DNA of 33,690 nucleotides from a virus, in the IMG/VR virus record IMGVR_UViG_3300027996_000105, positions 1 through 33,690 of that record; one strand, written 5' to 3'. Under the pieces are notes generated by a model that searched no databases, had not been told where the DNA came from, and saw only the letters and a list, made by a program, of their open reading frames with translations. Each line of letters opens with the position of its first letter. The stretch's first letter is position 1. Below are positions 1-8,642 of this stretch, piece by piece. The position numbers were made by a program, and so were the translations under genes.

Positions 1-1866
1 TCCCGTAGGGTATCCGTAAGTACTTTGCAGCATATCAGAAATGGTAGGGTCTTGAATAACACTACCCATATTAAATTGCCCAGTAAGGTTGTGTTTTACA
101 GCCGAAAACAAGCGATCATTTCTACGCTGCCCAGCATCGCTGTCTGGGAAGTATTTTTCATTAATGTCCCACCCAGGATACCTAGGAACAACATCTGTAC
201 TTGTAGGTAAATGATAAGAATGTAAAGCGTTTATAGTCTTCTCTTCTGAAGTAGTACCTATACCACCATTTTCAGCTATATCTAATTCTGCTAAAATACC
301 TTCAGGTCCCCATAAAGTTCCCCCATAAATAGTTCCAGTTGCCACAGGCTGAGATATAGGGTTAGGTTTATTAATCTCAGTCATTAAAACATCCCTAACA
401 TCAAGGATATCCTTTTGAACCTCTGTTTTACCAACAGCAGGGTTAGCAAATGACAAGGGAGGGTTCGCAGCAGCAACACCAGCCCTTTCGTTATAAGACA
501 ACTCCGCTGTTCTCATAAATGGTCTTATATCAAACAGATCATTAGTTACAATGGCAGCTTGGCCCCTTTTTACAATCACATACGCAATGGGCAATACGCT
601 TTGACCAATTAAAGCCATATTATCTTTTGATAACTGATCTTCAAACAGGGGAGTTAGGTTTAAAAGATCCTCAGGGGAAGGTATATTAGCGTAACTTCCG
701 TTTAATCCAATCTGAGTTTGTAGCTGATCTGCCATAGTAGAATTAATTCTATTATTAAGATCATTAACATCTACTGTATTTTCTGAACTAAAGTAGTTGG
801 CTGGGTTCGATGATAAACTTGCATAATCCACCAAGGGATCATCGAAATATCCTGCTTCGCCCTTGTATTCATTTTCTCCTCCTGGGCCTACTCCGTTATG
901 ACCCGCATTTAAAGCAATAACACCAGCACCTTTAAGAATACCTAGCTGAGGTGCCGATATGGTCATAGGGGCACCACCTGATGGTTTTTGGATTGTAGTT
1001 GAGGTAGCATCAACAGGGTGAGAATATATAAACAATAAGTCTATTCTCGTAGAAGGGTTATGAGTAGTATTGTTAGAATAATCAGTTTCATCAAAATCAG
1101 GAACACTAATTGATAGGGTATCAGCTACATCAACAACCGCTGTTCTAACGGCCCCTCCCCAAAACCTAGTAAACTCAACAGACTCTTGCTGTAAATCGTT
1201 TCGATAAGTCGTATCTCCAAAGTTATTTCCGTAAGATCTCCATATAGCAGCTTTAGTTTTTGGGAGCCCATTAATATCTAGCCCAGGGTTAATTCTAATA
1301 TCCACACTGTTAGCAAACTCAAGAGAAGCATTCACTAAAGGTTCTGAATTATGGTGCTGTAAAAAAGTATAAAGACCGTTATCAAGTAAAGGCTGGTCAA
1401 TTAACTCCCCAGCAAGGGTCTTTAGTACTTCCACAGGTAGTGTGAATTCTTTTTCCTTCTTGTCTGATACATTAGCATAACCGCTGTCAAAAGGGGGACC
1501 CTGACCACCAGGATTAAGCCAGTTCGCATAAACCTCATTAAGTATATTAATGCCTTTATTATAAGCATCATTTATTCTAGCAGTAAACCTTCCTGGGTTT
1601 ACATAAACAGTTCGATCAAACCCATTAACAAAGGGCCTTAGTTCCGCTAAATCAGCCCTACCTATACCAGACACACTTAAATTATTAGCAATTTGATCCC
1701 TAAGGAATAGAATATTCTCCTCTAACTGTTTGATAGGAATGTTATCTATTTCCCAGTAATAAGGATCGTTACTTTTAAAGTATCTCACTGGTTTTACAAA
1801 CTTGTGAGAACTTTCTACAAATTGTTCGGATGCTTCGTTAAGTAAATTATCGTTTAGATCAGCCAT
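1..1866 (-). CDS. Partial virion protein (tail fibre or baseplate anchor type), C-terminus beyond left edge
   Basis: The minus-strand frame is open from an ATG at 1866 to the left edge, giving 622 residues with no stop. The start is backed by a good ribosome binding site (AGGAG, 7-8 bases upstream) and lies 12 bases after the stop of the neighbouring fibre gene. The N-terminus has a motif around residues 35-55 (YYWEIDNIPIKQLEEN, then FLRDQI) that is also present near the start of the next protein upstream. This suggests a common docking segment on the baseplate or a fibre. The rest is rich in N, D, G, S and T with many short beta-prone stretches and no recognised enzyme motif. As the last visible gene of the late run, after the adaptor proteins and the beta-helix fibre, it is most likely a peripheral tail or fibre component. 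The exact role is unknown. Confidence 0.75.
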   Translation of the reverse strand, partial: MADLNDNLLNEASEQFVESSHKFVKPVRYFKSNDPYYWEIDNIPIKQLEENILFLRDQIANNLSVSGIGRADLAELRPFVNGFDRTVYVNPGRFTARINDAYNKGINILNEVYANWLNPGGQGPPFDSGYANVSDKKEKEFTLPVEVLKTLAGELIDQPLLDNGLYTFLQHHNSEPLVNASLEFANSVDIRINPGLDINGLPKTKAAIWRSYGNNFGDTTYRNDLQQESVEFTRFWGGAVRTAVVDVADTLSISVPDFDETDYSNNTTHNPSTRIDLLFIYSHPVDATSTTIQKPSGGAPMTISAPQLGILKGAGVIALNAGHNGVGPGGENEYKGEAGYFDDPLVDYASLSSNPANYFSSENTVDVNDLNNRINSTMADQLQTQIGLNGSYANIPSPEDLLNLTPLFEDQLSKDNMALIGQSVLPIAYVIVKRGQAAIVTNDLFDIRPFMRTAELSYNERAGVAAANPPLSFANPAVGKTEVQKDILDVRDVLMTEINKPNPISQPVATGTIYGGTLWGPEGILAELDIAENGGIGTTSEEKTINALHSYHLPTSTDVVPRYPGWDINEKYFPDSDAGQRRNDRLFSAVKHNLTGQFNMGSVIQDPTISDMLQSTYGYPTG

Positions 1867-1878
1867 TGTTGTCTCCTA

Positions 1879-4800
1879 TTAGATATTCTTATCAATATCA
1901 AATATGTTTGTGGTTTTAAAGCCCTGCCCACGCCCAGGTGTAGCAAGTGAATCAGTACCACCTTCTACACTTGTTGCTCTATAAATTTCCACCAGCTTAG
2001 GTCTTCCCAATATAGGAAGGGATGCGTTTTTTGCGTTAGCAAAGGTATTAGATGCGGAATCATCTAATACAACATTATAGTTACTAGGTAAACAGAAATC
2101 CTTAGGATGGTAATATCCAGATGCTACAAACCCAGATAGTGCGTTCCCTGAAGCATCCCTAGCTGTATCAGTTAAATCAAAGTAAAAATCCTGCATAGAG
2201 GATAGCGTAGCTGAACACCCACCAGATAGGAAGTAACCTTGAGCTAATGTTTGGAACGGTCTATTGTCATAAGACGAGACTTCCGCATCGTAATAACTCA
2301 AAGCTTTTGCTGTAGGGTTAATTTCTAAGAATAACCTAAACGGACCCCAGTTTTGGGGGGTAGCACTAGCACCATAACCATAAGGGTTACTATCACCAAA
2401 TCTCTCCTTAGACCATGCTCTAAAGAATTCCGACTCTGTTGTAGATTCAACACCAGAAAGGCTACTAACAGCAGAGCATCCTAATCCAAAGAAATCAAGA
2501 ATAGACAAGGAGCTAAGAGGCATATTATCATAAAATCCTGGTCCACTCAAAGAAGACATATCCACATTTAGACCAGCAACCGTAGTCGTTAGATTAACTA
2601 ATGAAGGTAGGTTCTTTATAAACTGCTGTCCACTTAAGTAAGGGGAGTCTACAAAGGCATTTAGGGAGGCAGCAGAGCAATCATAGGTAGCGTCAGTATA
2701 GTAAATGCCTCTAGGACCGTGATACCCAGCATTATCTGGGTAGTTGCCACTTACACTTAACTGAGTGGCATTGAGGGTAGATCCCCCAGCCAGAGCCCAT
2801 ATTCTAAGGTCGTTACACCCTCCTACCGTATTCAAAGTAGGGTCTAGGAAAACCTCATCAGCATTTACAGGACCACATATAAAGTTAACATTTTTAACAT
2901 TAACGGTACTATTATTAACTGCTTTTACACATACCCCACCGTTAGTAAGCCCTCTATTATTGTGTACAGTAACAGCAGACTGGTTTTTTAATAGATAATT
3001 ATATCCACCATAACCAGCGGTAGTAGAAGTAAATATTCTAGTTGAAGGGTCGAATATTGGCTGTAAGTTTTCGTTACCACTTACGGAATTTCTGAAAGAA
3101 GTTTCGGACGGTGTATCACCACCCCCGTCCCCTGTAGTATAAGGATAAAAAGTAAATGACCCCGCACTGGTATAAAGAGCATCTTCTTTAGGAGAATCTG
3201 AATTAAGATAAACATCATCAGTAGCGTGTTGAGTAGCCATGTTAGTGTACCAAGACCCTAAATCCCTCATATTAATGGTAGAATTATTATTTGCTACCAA
3301 ACAGGAAACTCTTCCAAAGACTTCAACAGATGTATGATTGGCAGGGTTATCTAAATTCCACTCACTAGTTGCTAGAGTTTTATTATCTGCTTTCATATGT
3401 GGTACAAATGATACAGTTGAATTATTTTCACATAGAACAGCGGAATCTTGTTGAGATATATGAGTAGGGCCTGCTACAATTAAGTTAGAGTTACCATCTA
3501 CATGAATATTTGTACCAGGAACCCCTACTTGCTGTGTAGAAAATACAGTAGATCCACCAGAGGAGCCACGAAGCAAAGCAGTAGAAGAATTTAAAACACC
3601 TAAAAACTTCCCTCTTGTTTTCCTAATCTCACTAGTGAAGCTCCAAAAATAAGGATGAACCAATTCACAAAAGCTATTTTGAAGTTCTACACTAGGAAGA
3701 CCGTATAACGAGGCACTACCGTCAAGTCCAACATTTGTTAGAAGAGTAAATTCACCATGCTTCGTTGGCATAGAATCCGCATAGGTGGGTTTTATTTTAG
3801 AAGAGGTTGCTTTTATATGTTGTCCATTAGCATGGAAGAAATTCTTAGTAAGCCTGTAATTTATACCTTTATCCACTAAAGGCCAACCCGTTGGTTTTAA
3901 TAAGTTTTTATTGTATTGAAAGGTAGACTCCTCAAGCTCAACAGCACCTTTTGTATTACATTGACCGATTATGGAATCAGTTATTAAACTAGATTGCCTT
4001 GCGAGGATGCCCGTTGTGTTATTATAAACATCCAAAACACCATTAAGATCAACAACTGAGGATATTAATTCTACCCCAACCTCACTCTGCTGAACAGTAG
4101 TGATGGGAGTAGTCATCTGATTAAGGGACACTGATAAGCCCCCCGTAAGCTGAGAATTTACTAACTTGATTCCTGTCTTTTGGTGAGCTACGGCAAGAAC
4201 GCTACTAACGCTAGTAGAATAAGAATCTTGATCAAAAGATAATTTTGAATTATTAGCAAGTATACCATAATCTTCCACAGTACCTCTAGTACTGTTATTG
4301 TAATTTCTACAAGCTATAAATTTCCTTCTTAGGCTTATAGAAGAATCATCTACAACAAGACCAGCAACGCCTGCCCTTGCTACCCCACAATTTTCAACAA
4401 CTAAACCTTCAGTATTTGAAATATGAATACCGTAATCATGTATTGGAGTAATAGGAGAAGTCCCACTTGCTGCGTTAACTTGAAATCCCCTAATATAAAT
4501 AGGACCATCACAATTTGACACTTTAACCTTGCGAAGGTAATTACCTGTATAGATTCCTATAATATTAGAGTCAGCGGCAATGCTCTTTCTCCCGTAAGAC
4601 CCGCTTATCATAATAGCAGTTCCATCAGAAAGCAACCCAGAAGTGTCGGTAGTGGTATCTACCACTGGTGATGAGGCTACTTTCACATCAGGAGTATTAA
4701 AATAAACCCTAACCCCAGCTACATCCGTAAGTTTATTGGAAGCACTAGCCAATGAAAGGTTTACATACCCAATCTTATTGCTATCGTCTAAATACTCATT

Positions 4801-5400
4801 AACAACCAAGGACATGGCCTCATCACCAAAAAAGAGAGACGATGTTTGTGTACCTGTATGTAAACAGGAAGTATCAAATACACTACGGTACAAACTACCA
4901 TTATCTATTTTTACTGATTCCGCTCTGCTTATAACCCCATAACTACTTATAAGTTGAGCATTATCCGCTGTTGGCGATTCAAAAGTACTAAAAACCCTAT
5001 TTATAATCTCTAGGGCACCATTACCTACACATTTAACATTATCTAAATTTAGTTCACCTATGTCCCCACTAACTGCTACTTCAATAAGAGTAGGGAATCT
5101 AAGTATTTCTGGTAGTGCGTCTACTGCCCCTTGAAGAGTTGTAAATACATTAGAGGATACGGCTAGATGAGTAGGGATACTTGAAGATACAGATAATACA
5201 AGCCCAGGGACAGAAGAAGTGGGCCACCCAAGTTTCTCCCATAGGTAATCAGTCCTCTCCTCTAAATCATATAAAGGAGTGTTATCTTGCTCCCAGCTAT
5301 AAAAGGAAGAACTGTCAAATTTAGTTACAAACGGATTCCAAAAATTAAATATTTCTGTTCCTGCGCTTACCGTATAAAGGTCTGATTGGTTAAATGTCAT
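1879..5400 (-). CDS. Large beta-helix-like tail fibre or tailspike protein
   Basis: This 1173-residue protein has a short N-terminal docking-like segment (residues about 33-58, SWEQDNTPLYDLEER followed by YLWEKL) resembling the start of the next gene. It is followed by a very long, Asn/Ser/Thr/Val-rich region with repeated short turns of the form 'GIHISNTEGLVVENC' and 'VGVELISSVVDLNGVL', typical of right-handed parallel beta-helices in phage fibres and tailspikes. No catalytic motif for a polysaccharide lyase or hydrolase can be pointed out, so enzymatic activity is not claimed. The ATG begins one base after the stop of the preceding 192-residue gene (TAAAATG) and no Shine-Dalgarno is visible, so it probably depends on translational coupling. 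The likely role is binding of host surface glycans at the tail periphery. An exact 24-base match to the tape measure gene lies inside it at 3693-3716. Confidence 0.75.
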   Translation of the reverse strand: MTFNQSDLYTVSAGTEIFNFWNPFVTKFDSSSFYSWEQDNTPLYDLEERTDYLWEKLGWPTSSVPGLVLSVSSSIPTHLAVSSNVFTTLQGAVDALPEILRFPTLIEVAVSGDIGELNLDNVKCVGNGALEIINRVFSTFESPTADNAQLISSYGVISRAESVKIDNGSLYRSVFDTSCLHTGTQTSSLFFGDEAMSLVVNEYLDDSNKIGYVNLSLASASNKLTDVAGVRVYFNTPDVKVASSPVVDTTTDTSGLLSDGTAIMISGSYGRKSIAADSNIIGIYTGNYLRKVKVSNCDGPIYIRGFQVNAASGTSPITPIHDYGIHISNTEGLVVENCGVARAGVAGLVVDDSSISLRRKFIACRNYNNSTRGTVEDYGILANNSKLSFDQDSYSTSVSSVLAVAHQKTGIKLVNSQLTGGLSVSLNQMTTPITTVQQSEVGVELISSVVDLNGVLDVYNNTTGILARQSSLITDSIIGQCNTKGAVELEESTFQYNKNLLKPTGWPLVDKGINYRLTKNFFHANGQHIKATSSKIKPTYADSMPTKHGEFTLLTNVGLDGSASLYGLPSVELQNSFCELVHPYFWSFTSEIRKTRGKFLGVLNSSTALLRGSSGGSTVFSTQQVGVPGTNIHVDGNSNLIVAGPTHISQQDSAVLCENNSTVSFVPHMKADNKTLATSEWNLDNPANHTSVEVFGRVSCLVANNNSTINMRDLGSWYTNMATQHATDDVYLNSDSPKEDALYTSAGSFTFYPYTTGDGGGDTPSETSFRNSVSGNENLQPIFDPSTRIFTSTTAGYGGYNYLLKNQSAVTVHNNRGLTNGGVCVKAVNNSTVNVKNVNFICGPVNADEVFLDPTLNTVGGCNDLRIWALAGGSTLNATQLSVSGNYPDNAGYHGPRGIYYTDATYDCSAASLNAFVDSPYLSGQQFIKNLPSLVNLTTTVAGLNVDMSSLSGPGFYDNMPLSSLSILDFFGLGCSAVSSLSGVESTTESEFFRAWSKERFGDSNPYGYGASATPQNWGPFRLFLEINPTAKALSYYDAEVSSYDNRPFQTLAQGYFLSGGCSATLSSMQDFYFDLTDTARDASGNALSGFVASGYYHPKDFCLPSNYNVVLDDSASNTFANAKNASLPILGRPKLVEIYRATSVEGGTDSLATPGRGQGFKTTNIFDIDKNI
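3693..3716 (-). repeat. 24-base exact repeat, copy in the fibre gene
   Basis: Identical to 26304-26327 in the tape measure gene. The fibre reads ASLYGLP here in the same frame; flanking bases differ on both sides. Confidence 0.85.
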
Positions 5401-5401
5401 T

Positions 5402-5980
5402 TTAGAATTGAAGTGTCCAAAGGAAAACTAAAGTAAAGAACTTAGTCTTTTTTATGGGTATAAACGGTCTGTAGGCAACTAGTATGGGGTTTACCGTCAA
5501 AGAACCAGTTGGGTTTCTCATGAATAACCCAACCTCATTAAGCTCATCATCGGAATTTGCTGTAGAGTCATCTAATACTAAAGTGAACCTAACAGCAGTT
5601 TTAGACACTCTATGTATGTTAGAGTAAGGTATTCCTGCGAAAGTCTCTGGGGAAGCTAAGATACCGTTTTGTATTGGTTGAAGGTCTTCCACATATAAGA
5701 AACTTTTTAAACCATAAGGTTTCACCCCACCTAATGGGCCAGCAAGCTTGTATGAGGATACTCCATAATCAGTTAAAGAACCAGAGGTCCCAACTTGGTA
5801 ATTAAGTATTTGATAATCAACAATAGAGGTTGAACCAGAAGCCGCATATAGATGAGCTAACCCTACACCCATACCTGAGGTGATGATGTTGTGGTCTGAC
5901 CAATGCTGCTCTTTTGAACCATCAGGGTAAACCTTCCATATTTCTATATGCCCTGTTGGCGTGAACTTATCTTTACTCAT
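5402..5980 (-). CDS. Small tail adaptor protein; minimal member of a three-gene family
   Basis: The 192-residue protein consists of only one domain. Its first 60-80 residues (HIEIWKVYPDGSKEQ, then a glycine-rich turn and YQVGTSG) and its last 60 (LNEVGLFMRNPTGSL to the terminal WTLQF) both align with the ends of the next two proteins upstream (877 and 587 residues), which carry large extra modules. I infer a virion adaptor domain that attaches fibre parts to the baseplate; the family name is not known to me. It has its own ribosome binding site (AGAGGA about 7 bases before ATG) and sits after one of the few gaps in this run, which contains a TATAAT-like box on this strand. It may therefore be separately transcribed with the two fibre genes downstream. 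Confidence 0.7.
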   Translation of the reverse strand: MSKDKFTPTGHIEIWKVYPDGSKEQHWSDHNIITSGMGVGLAHLYAASGSTSIVDYQILNYQVGTSGSLTDYGVSSYKLAGPLGGVKPYGLKSFLYVEDLQPIQNGILASPETFAGIPYSNIHRVSKTAVRFTLVLDDSTANSDDELNEVGLFMRNPTGSLTVNPILVAYRPFIPIKKTKFFTLVFLWTLQF

Positions 5981-6001
5981 TAAGAATCCTCTTCTTTATT
6001 T

Positions 6002-6007
6002 ATTATA
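6002..6007 (-). promoter_or_regulatory. Possible internal -10 box before the 192-residue adaptor gene
   Basis: In the 28-base gap after the 877-residue gene the minus strand reads TATAATAAATAAAG (6007-5994), followed by the ribosome binding site AGAGGA. TATAAT is at the same kind of spacing as at the two divergent junctions. With no -35 element, the function is only suggested. Confidence 0.3.
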
Positions 6008-6008
6008 T

Positions 6009-8642
6009 CTAGAGTGAAACAGTTACTTTCTGTTTTCCTAAGGTTGGTGACAAATATACATTTCCTAAGGGTTCCCAAAAATCATTAACTCTAGGTTGGT
6101 ATTCTCTTGGAACCTTCCCTTGTTCTAAAAGAGTCCCGCTTCCATAAGTCGTATCTGCCTTTAGAGTCTCTTCGTATTGAGCCCAAGAGGTAACAGTCCC
6201 AGACAAAACGGAAGGAGCAGCACTTATAGTACCTCCCCACCCAGGAAGACCAAGCCCACCGAGGCCGCTCTTCAGTCCCGAACATGTAGGGAATAAAAAG
6301 TACTGAGAAAGTGAACCACTTCCATCATAGTTAAGATTTGCGTTAGTCGCTGCGTTTGTTATGCTAACAGGAACTTCAGCAGCCAAATAAACCCTGTACC
6401 ACCCATCTCTCCCAGCCCACTTGTCCTGATATCCAAATTTCCCTATATCGTCAGATGTTCCAGAGAAACACCCAGCACTCAAGTACAAGCCCCCCGTAGG
6501 GTCGAACGCTTTCTTACCATCAACTTCTACAAGATCCAACCCACCACCAGCATTCCACTTAAAAGTGGCCCAGCAACCCGCCCCTTGGGCACCAGGGGTA
6601 ACAGCGTTCCCTGTCTCTTTAAACCCTCTAGAAAATATTTCGATATGTACATGCTCATTAGTATCAACCATGCTAGACTCCTTAAGTATAGGGTGAGGTA
6701 CTTGTACCGCCGAAGGAAGTTTTCTTACATACATGGAAAGTACAATTGAAGACATTGTGGATTCATATTCCATAGTTTGCGATTGTCTCCCAATTCCCCT
6801 ATTCAAAGAATCCGTGTCAAAGGTTGTATATGATCTTCTAATTTTAGGGGGAGAGTCTACTGGTTTTGGTTGACCTGTACTCGCATAATTGGCTTTATTT
6901 ATGAATTGGTTTTCAGGCCAAATATAAATAGCCGAAGTAGCATAGGAAAGAGTAGCATCCTGAACCCCGTCTGGTGCTTTTATATTAGGTAAAATATAAC
7001 TATCCATGTATAACGCCTGAGGGGGTTGTGTAGTGTAGGTATCATTTCCTGAATGGACTTTAATCGTAGGATACCCTGCGTGATAAACCCTACCAGCCCC
7101 TAAATTCTCTCTCCACCATCTATTATTTTTAACTAATAAATCAGCAGCATGATCCGTAATGTCCTGAATACCTATAGAAGCTGAAGGCTGTATCTCATTT
7201 GAAAAATTGTTTGAGTGAGCAAATTTATTGTATTCTATTGTGGGTGGTCCTGATACTATGTTATATGAAGACACCTCAACACTAACACCAGCACCCCCAG
7301 AAACAATAACGGTTCCTGATGTAGTTGATACGGGAATTGTAAGGATAGCCCCACTAACTATAGCAGTTGTGGAAGATAGTAAGGTAGTACTTCCTAAGGA
7401 AGACGGGTCTTCTACTACTATTGCCCCATTAGATGAAAATTCCAAATAAACACTCACAGTATCTAAGCAACTAACATCTAATAAACCAGAAACAATGCTA
7501 CTAGCCCCCGTATTATCTACACCCAACTCCACTATAGGAGGAGCATTACTAGACTTAAAGTATAGCATAAAGTTTGGTGGAGTACTATCCCTTAGCACTT
7601 GAGGGATACCCATACCTCCAGTAAAGCCATCCATACGAAGATCTAGTCTAGTATTTGAGTTATAATAACCTGTGGTATCAATAGCACTTACAGGTATAGT
7701 GATTAAGGTTGACCCTCTAGGGACAAACAAAGGGGAAGCAGCAGAGGAGTCTATCGAATAATGTAACCCAGAAACGGCATCACCATGTAAGGAATAGGAA
7801 AGGTAACCATCATGAGGGGTTGGGGATGTACTTTCTACGAGAATATCATAAGTTGTATTTTTGTCTACTGTATTAAGATAAAAATTAGAACCAACAGCTT
7901 TAACAGCAGGATAGAATCTTAAAACATCCCCAATCCTAAATAGATCCCACTCATCATAATAATTAAGGGTTCTTAACGGAGAAGGGTCAAGTTGTATTAT
8001 CCATTCAACATCTAAGCTAAAATCTGATGTTTTTAATATAGGCTCAGGTAAAGACTTATAGGCAGACATAACTGGTCTAGGGATGAATGTACCTTCTGGG
8101 TTTTCTGAAAACAGTCCAAATTCTTTTATAGAAATACCGTTTAACGATTCCCTATCTATAGTTATTTTAGTATTAACTGACTGATCAGTTAAGTTAGTAG
8201 TTGGGTGATTGGGTAACTTGGCAAGCAGTAAAGATGATGTAGTATAGTTAAGACTTTCTTGAGGGCTAAATGGGTTTGTTACTGTAAGGACCTCTTTGGT
8301 AACTAGCTCAATATCACCATCAGTACCATAACTATCTACAGAAGTTAAAGCAGAAGATAACTCATATATTTTATTATGAGTTGTTAGAGGAAGAGAATAT
8401 GCCCATTCACTATGGTCTATACTTTGGGGGGTTTTAATGGTAGGTAAATCTTGGTGATAACCAGATGTACCAACCTGGAAATACTTAAAATGAAACCTAT
8501 CAGCTAATTGGGTGGGCGCAGTAGTAAACATAGAAGTTATACCTATGCCAAAACCACCAGTTAAAACATTACAGCTATCTTCTAATATTCTCTCCTTTGT
8601 CCCGTCTTTAAAGACTTTGGTTACTGTTACTAAACCTCTCAT
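6009..8642 (-). CDS. Multidomain tail protein: adaptor domain plus Calx-beta-like and lectin-like modules
   Basis: The protein has 877 residues. Residues 1-220 are a complete copy of the adaptor domain seen in the 192-residue neighbour (VFKDGTKERILEDSCNVL, KYFQVGTSGYHQDL, IKEFGLFSENPEGTF, then VEWIIQL). Residues about 235-340 look like a Calx-beta or Ig-like sandwich (SYSLHGDAVSGLHYSI, followed by GSTLITIPVSAID). Residues about 470-850 resemble the concanavalin A/CBM-like module frequent in phage tail proteins: an opening NKFAHSNNFSNE, a middle KAPDGVQDATLSY, GWYRVYLAAEV near the end, and a closing WAQYEE with LLEQGKVPREYQP. The protein probably docks to the baseplate by its N-terminus and presents carbohydrate-binding domains. 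Its start overlaps the stop of the 587-residue gene (ATGA), indicating coupled translation. Confidence 0.75.
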   Translation of the reverse strand: MRGLVTVTKVFKDGTKERILEDSCNVLTGGFGIGITSMFTTAPTQLADRFHFKYFQVGTSGYHQDLPTIKTPQSIDHSEWAYSLPLTTHNKIYELSSALTSVDSYGTDGDIELVTKEVLTVTNPFSPQESLNYTTSSLLLAKLPNHPTTNLTDQSVNTKITIDRESLNGISIKEFGLFSENPEGTFIPRPVMSAYKSLPEPILKTSDFSLDVEWIIQLDPSPLRTLNYYDEWDLFRIGDVLRFYPAVKAVGSNFYLNTVDKNTTYDILVESTSPTPHDGYLSYSLHGDAVSGLHYSIDSSAASPLFVPRGSTLITIPVSAIDTTGYYNSNTRLDLRMDGFTGGMGIPQVLRDSTPPNFMLYFKSSNAPPIVELGVDNTGASSIVSGLLDVSCLDTVSVYLEFSSNGAIVVEDPSSLGSTTLLSSTTAIVSGAILTIPVSTTSGTVIVSGGAGVSVEVSSYNIVSGPPTIEYNKFAHSNNFSNEIQPSASIGIQDITDHAADLLVKNNRWWRENLGAGRVYHAGYPTIKVHSGNDTYTTQPPQALYMDSYILPNIKAPDGVQDATLSYATSAIYIWPENQFINKANYASTGQPKPVDSPPKIRRSYTTFDTDSLNRGIGRQSQTMEYESTMSSIVLSMYVRKLPSAVQVPHPILKESSMVDTNEHVHIEIFSRGFKETGNAVTPGAQGAGCWATFKWNAGGGLDLVEVDGKKAFDPTGGLYLSAGCFSGTSDDIGKFGYQDKWAGRDGWYRVYLAAEVPVSITNAATNANLNYDGSGSLSQYFLFPTCSGLKSGLGGLGLPGWGGTISAAPSVLSGTVTSWAQYEETLKADTTYGSGTLLEQGKVPREYQPRVNDFWEPLGNVYLSPTLGKQKVTVSL

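Noticed and set aside
4651-4666. AGTGGTA/TACCACT inverted repeat
   Set aside because: It lies within the fibre gene, has only a two-base spacer and no T run; probably coding coincidence.
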